Under the pieces are notes generated by a model, which saw nothing but the letters and a program-made list of their open reading frames with translations, was not told where the DNA came from and ran no database searches. 14,243 nt of DNA from Negativicoccus succinicivorans (lineage in GTDB: Bacteria; Bacillota; Negativicutes; Veillonellales; Negativicoccaceae), in assembly GCF_018373335.1 (NCBI RefSeq), contig NZ_JAHAHH010000032.1, positions 1 through 14,243 of the forward strand. Direction: 5' to 3'. The position numbers and the translations under genes are program-made. Below, piece after piece: positions 12,756 to 14,243 of the stretch (position 1 is the stretch's first letter; each line of letters begins with the position of its first letter).

Positions 12756-13706
12756 ATGAAAATTAGTTGGAAACAGATCGCGACAGGTATGCTTGCGGTG
12801 ATGATGTTGGTGTTGGTCGGTTGTGGCGGTACCAAAGATGATACGCATGCGGCCGCTCCGGGCAAATTAAAAGTGGTAGCGACGACGACGATGCTCGCGG
12901 ATTTGAGCCGTCAGATCGGTGGCGATGCGGTAGAAGTAACCGGCTTAATGGGGCCGGGGGTGGATCCGCATTTGTATCAAGCCAGCGCCGGGGATGTCAA
13001 AGTGATGACGGATGCCGACGTCGTTGTATATAACGGCTTGCATTTGGAAGGTAAGATGGGTGAAATCTTCAGTAAGCTGAAACAGGATAAAAAGGCTACT
13101 ATTTGTGTAGCAAACAACTTAGATCCGTCGACATTGCTTCAATATGAAGATGATGACGGAGTGCAGGCTACCGACCCGCATATCTGGTTTGACGTGAAGA
13201 ATTGGATGCTGGCGGCGGAAGAAGTGTACAAAGGCTTGGCTGCGAAAGATCCGGCACACAAAGATTTGTACAAAGCCAATTATGAAAAATATTTGGCAGA
13301 GCTGAAAAAAGCGGACGAATATGTGGCCAAACGTGCCGCGGAAATCCCGCAGGAGCGTCGCGTTCTCGTCACGGCACATGACGCATTCCAATACTTTGCT
13401 CGGGCGTACGGATTTACGGTCAAAGGTTTACAGGGGGTCAGCACGGAAGCGGAAGCAGGCGCGATTGACGTTCGTGAACTGTCCGACTTCATCGTGACGC
13501 ACCAGATCCGTTCGATTTTCGTCGAATCATCCGTTCCGCATAAAACCATTGAGGCGGTGCAGGAAGCTTGCAAGGCAAAAGGTTGGGACGTAAAGATCGG
13601 CGGCGAATTGTATTCCGATTCGTGCGGCGCGCCGGGTACTCCGGGTGGCGATTATATCGGTATGGTCAAAGAAAATATCGATACTATTGTTACGGGCCTG
13701 AAATAA
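12756..13706 (+). CDS. TroA/ZnuA-type metal-binding lipoprotein of an ABC importer
   Basis: A 316-aa cluster A-I solute-binding protein that captures Mn(II) or Zn(II) outside the membrane. The lipoprotein signal peptide ends in the lipobox LVGC with C23 as the acylated residue. The likely metal ligands are H72 (VDPHLYQ), H142 (DPHIWFD), H208 (VTAHDAFQYF) and D288 (ELYSDSCG). A histidine at the third site, as in TroA/ZnuA, rather than the glutamate of PsaA-type Mn proteins, leaves Zn or Mn open. The linker before H142 is acidic (YEDDDG) and lacks the His-rich loop typical of ZnuA. Start ATG 12756 follows AAAGGAGG (12742-12749). It is transcribed from the promoter at 12603 under the Fur-like operator, with the ABC ATPase gene downstream. 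Confidence 0.93.
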   Translation: MKISWKQIATGMLAVMMLVLVGCGGTKDDTHAAAPGKLKVVATTTMLADLSRQIGGDAVEVTGLMGPGVDPHLYQASAGDVKVMTDADVVVYNGLHLEGKMGEIFSKLKQDKKATICVANNLDPSTLLQYEDDDGVQATDPHIWFDVKNWMLAAEEVYKGLAAKDPAHKDLYKANYEKYLAELKKADEYVAKRAAEIPQERRVLVTAHDAFQYFARAYGFTVKGLQGVSTEAEAGAIDVRELSDFIVTHQIRSIFVESSVPHKTIEAVQEACKAKGWDVKIGGELYSDSCGAPGTPGGDYIGMVKENIDTIVTGLK

Positions 13707-13713
13707 TATCGAC

Positions 13714-13741
13714 GGCGGGTGCGGAGAGAGCCCGCCTTTTT
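13714..13741 (+). terminator. Hairpin between the binding protein and ATPase genes
   Basis: GGCGGG (13714-13719) pairs with CCCGCC (13731-13736), followed by five T residues. It probably causes partial termination, so the abundant binding protein is made in excess over the ATPase and permease, a common arrangement for ABC importers. No second promoter is evident before 13771. Confidence 0.75.
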
Positions 13742-13770
13742 GTTATTAAGATACATGAAGGGGGATTCAT

Positions 13771-14243
13771 ATGGAGTGGGCGGTAGAAGTCGAGGACATG
13801 ACCGTTGCCTATGATGAACGACCGGTTCTTTGGGATGTGGACATGAAGATTCCGAAAGGATCGCTCGCAGCGATTGTCGGACCGAACGGCGCAGGGAAAT
13901 CGACATTGATCAAGGCGATGTTAGGATTGTTGACGAAAATTTCCGGTTCGGTCAAATTCTATTTGGACGGTCGATTGGCCGTGTCGCGCGATGATTTTAA
14001 ACGGATTGCCTATGTGCCGCAGAGCGGAAGTGTAGACTGGGATTTTCCGACAACGGTGCTGGACGTTGTGCTAATGGGGCGTTACGGTCATCTCGGGTGG
14101 TTTAAGCGACCGGGCGCTGCGGAGCGGGAGATGGCGATGGATGTGCTACGTAAGACGGGTATGGACGCCTATGCTGACCGCCAGATCAGTCGTTTGTCCG
14201 GTGGTCAGCAGCAACGCGTATTTTTAGCGCGCGCATTGATTCA
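13771..14243 (+). CDS. Metal ABC transporter ATPase, partial (3' end outside window)
   Basis: The first 157 codons of an ATP-binding subunit, cut by the window edge. ATG 13771 follows AAGGGGG (13758-13764). Walker A is GPNGAGKST, the Q-loop region is AYVPQSGSVDWDFPTTVLDV and the signature is LSGGQQQR. The VPQ-SGSVDWDFPTTVLDVVLMGRYG segment is characteristic of the Mn/Zn (TroB/MntB/ZnuC) group, which agrees with the neighbouring TroA-type binding protein and favours manganese or zinc import. The membrane permease is expected next, beyond the window. No defect is visible in the part present. Confidence 0.92.
   Translation, partial: MEWAVEVEDMTVAYDERPVLWDVDMKIPKGSLAAIVGPNGAGKSTLIKAMLGLLTKISGSVKFYLDGRLAVSRDDFKRIAYVPQSGSVDWDFPTTVLDVVLMGRYGHLGWFKRPGAAEREMAMDVLRKTGMDAYADRQISRLSGGQQQRVFLARALI

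Noticed and set aside
12476..12766. 96-codon + strand frame before the metal-binding lipoprotein
   Set aside because: It has no ribosome binding site, crosses the strong promoter at 12603-12631, and ends inside the next gene. Its first half has coding-like codons, so a remnant is possible.

Overview
The window looks like chromosomal DNA from a low-to-mid GC Firmicute. The class Negativicutes (Veillonella/Megasphaera/Dialister-like) is my inference. It rests on the Bacillus-type gene order ylxM-ffh-rpsP-khpA-ylqD-rimM-trmD, a single-chain pyruvate carboxylase, a TrmD-linked PF09936-type methylase, and strong purine-rich Shine-Dalgarno sites. The species cannot be named from the sequence alone.

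Layout. (1) 1-163: the 3' end of an HU-type DNA-binding protein gene and its terminator. (2) 228-947: a consensus promoter drives two almost identical cobalamin riboswitches in tandem. Each has its own intrinsic terminator, and no protein gene follows. What follows is a short hairpin-rich stretch ending in a strong terminator, possibly a B12-controlled small RNA. (3) 1052-1297: promoter, tRNA-Leu(UAG) and terminator. (4) 1450-2865: an accessory patch with two small unrecognised genes whose codon use differs from the flanks. A frame-broken remnant region with large nested hairpins follows. (5) 2868-3405: a minus-strand gene for an acidic unknown protein with its own promoter and a shared bidirectional terminator. 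(6) 3519-7056: pyruvate carboxylase as a single-gene unit. (7) 7042-12319: an eight-gene operon for protein targeting, ribosome maturation and tRNA/RNA modification: ylxM, ffh, rpsP, khpA, ylqD, rimM, trmD, a PF09936-like methylase and yebC (nine ORFs counting yebC). Its genes overlap or lie close together. (8) 12603-14243: a TroA/ZnuA-type metal-binding lipoprotein under a promoter overlapped by a Fur/Zur-like palindrome, then the start of the partner ABC ATPase, cut by the window edge.

How the parts work together. The central operon couples the SRP GTPase and its putative regulator YlxM with ribosomal protein S16, the S16-linked maturation factor RimM, the tRNA m1G37 methylase TrmD, an RNA chaperone (KhpA) and the translation factor YebC. 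Pyruvate carboxylase supplies oxaloacetate, probably for the dicarboxylate (succinate/propionate) branch of fermentation. That branch commonly uses B12-dependent methylmalonyl-CoA mutase in this bacterial group, which makes the nearby orphan B12 riboswitches suggestive but not proven to be connected. The most unusual parts are the gene-less tandem riboswitch array with its candidate RNA, and the decayed hairpin-rich patch at 2224-2830.
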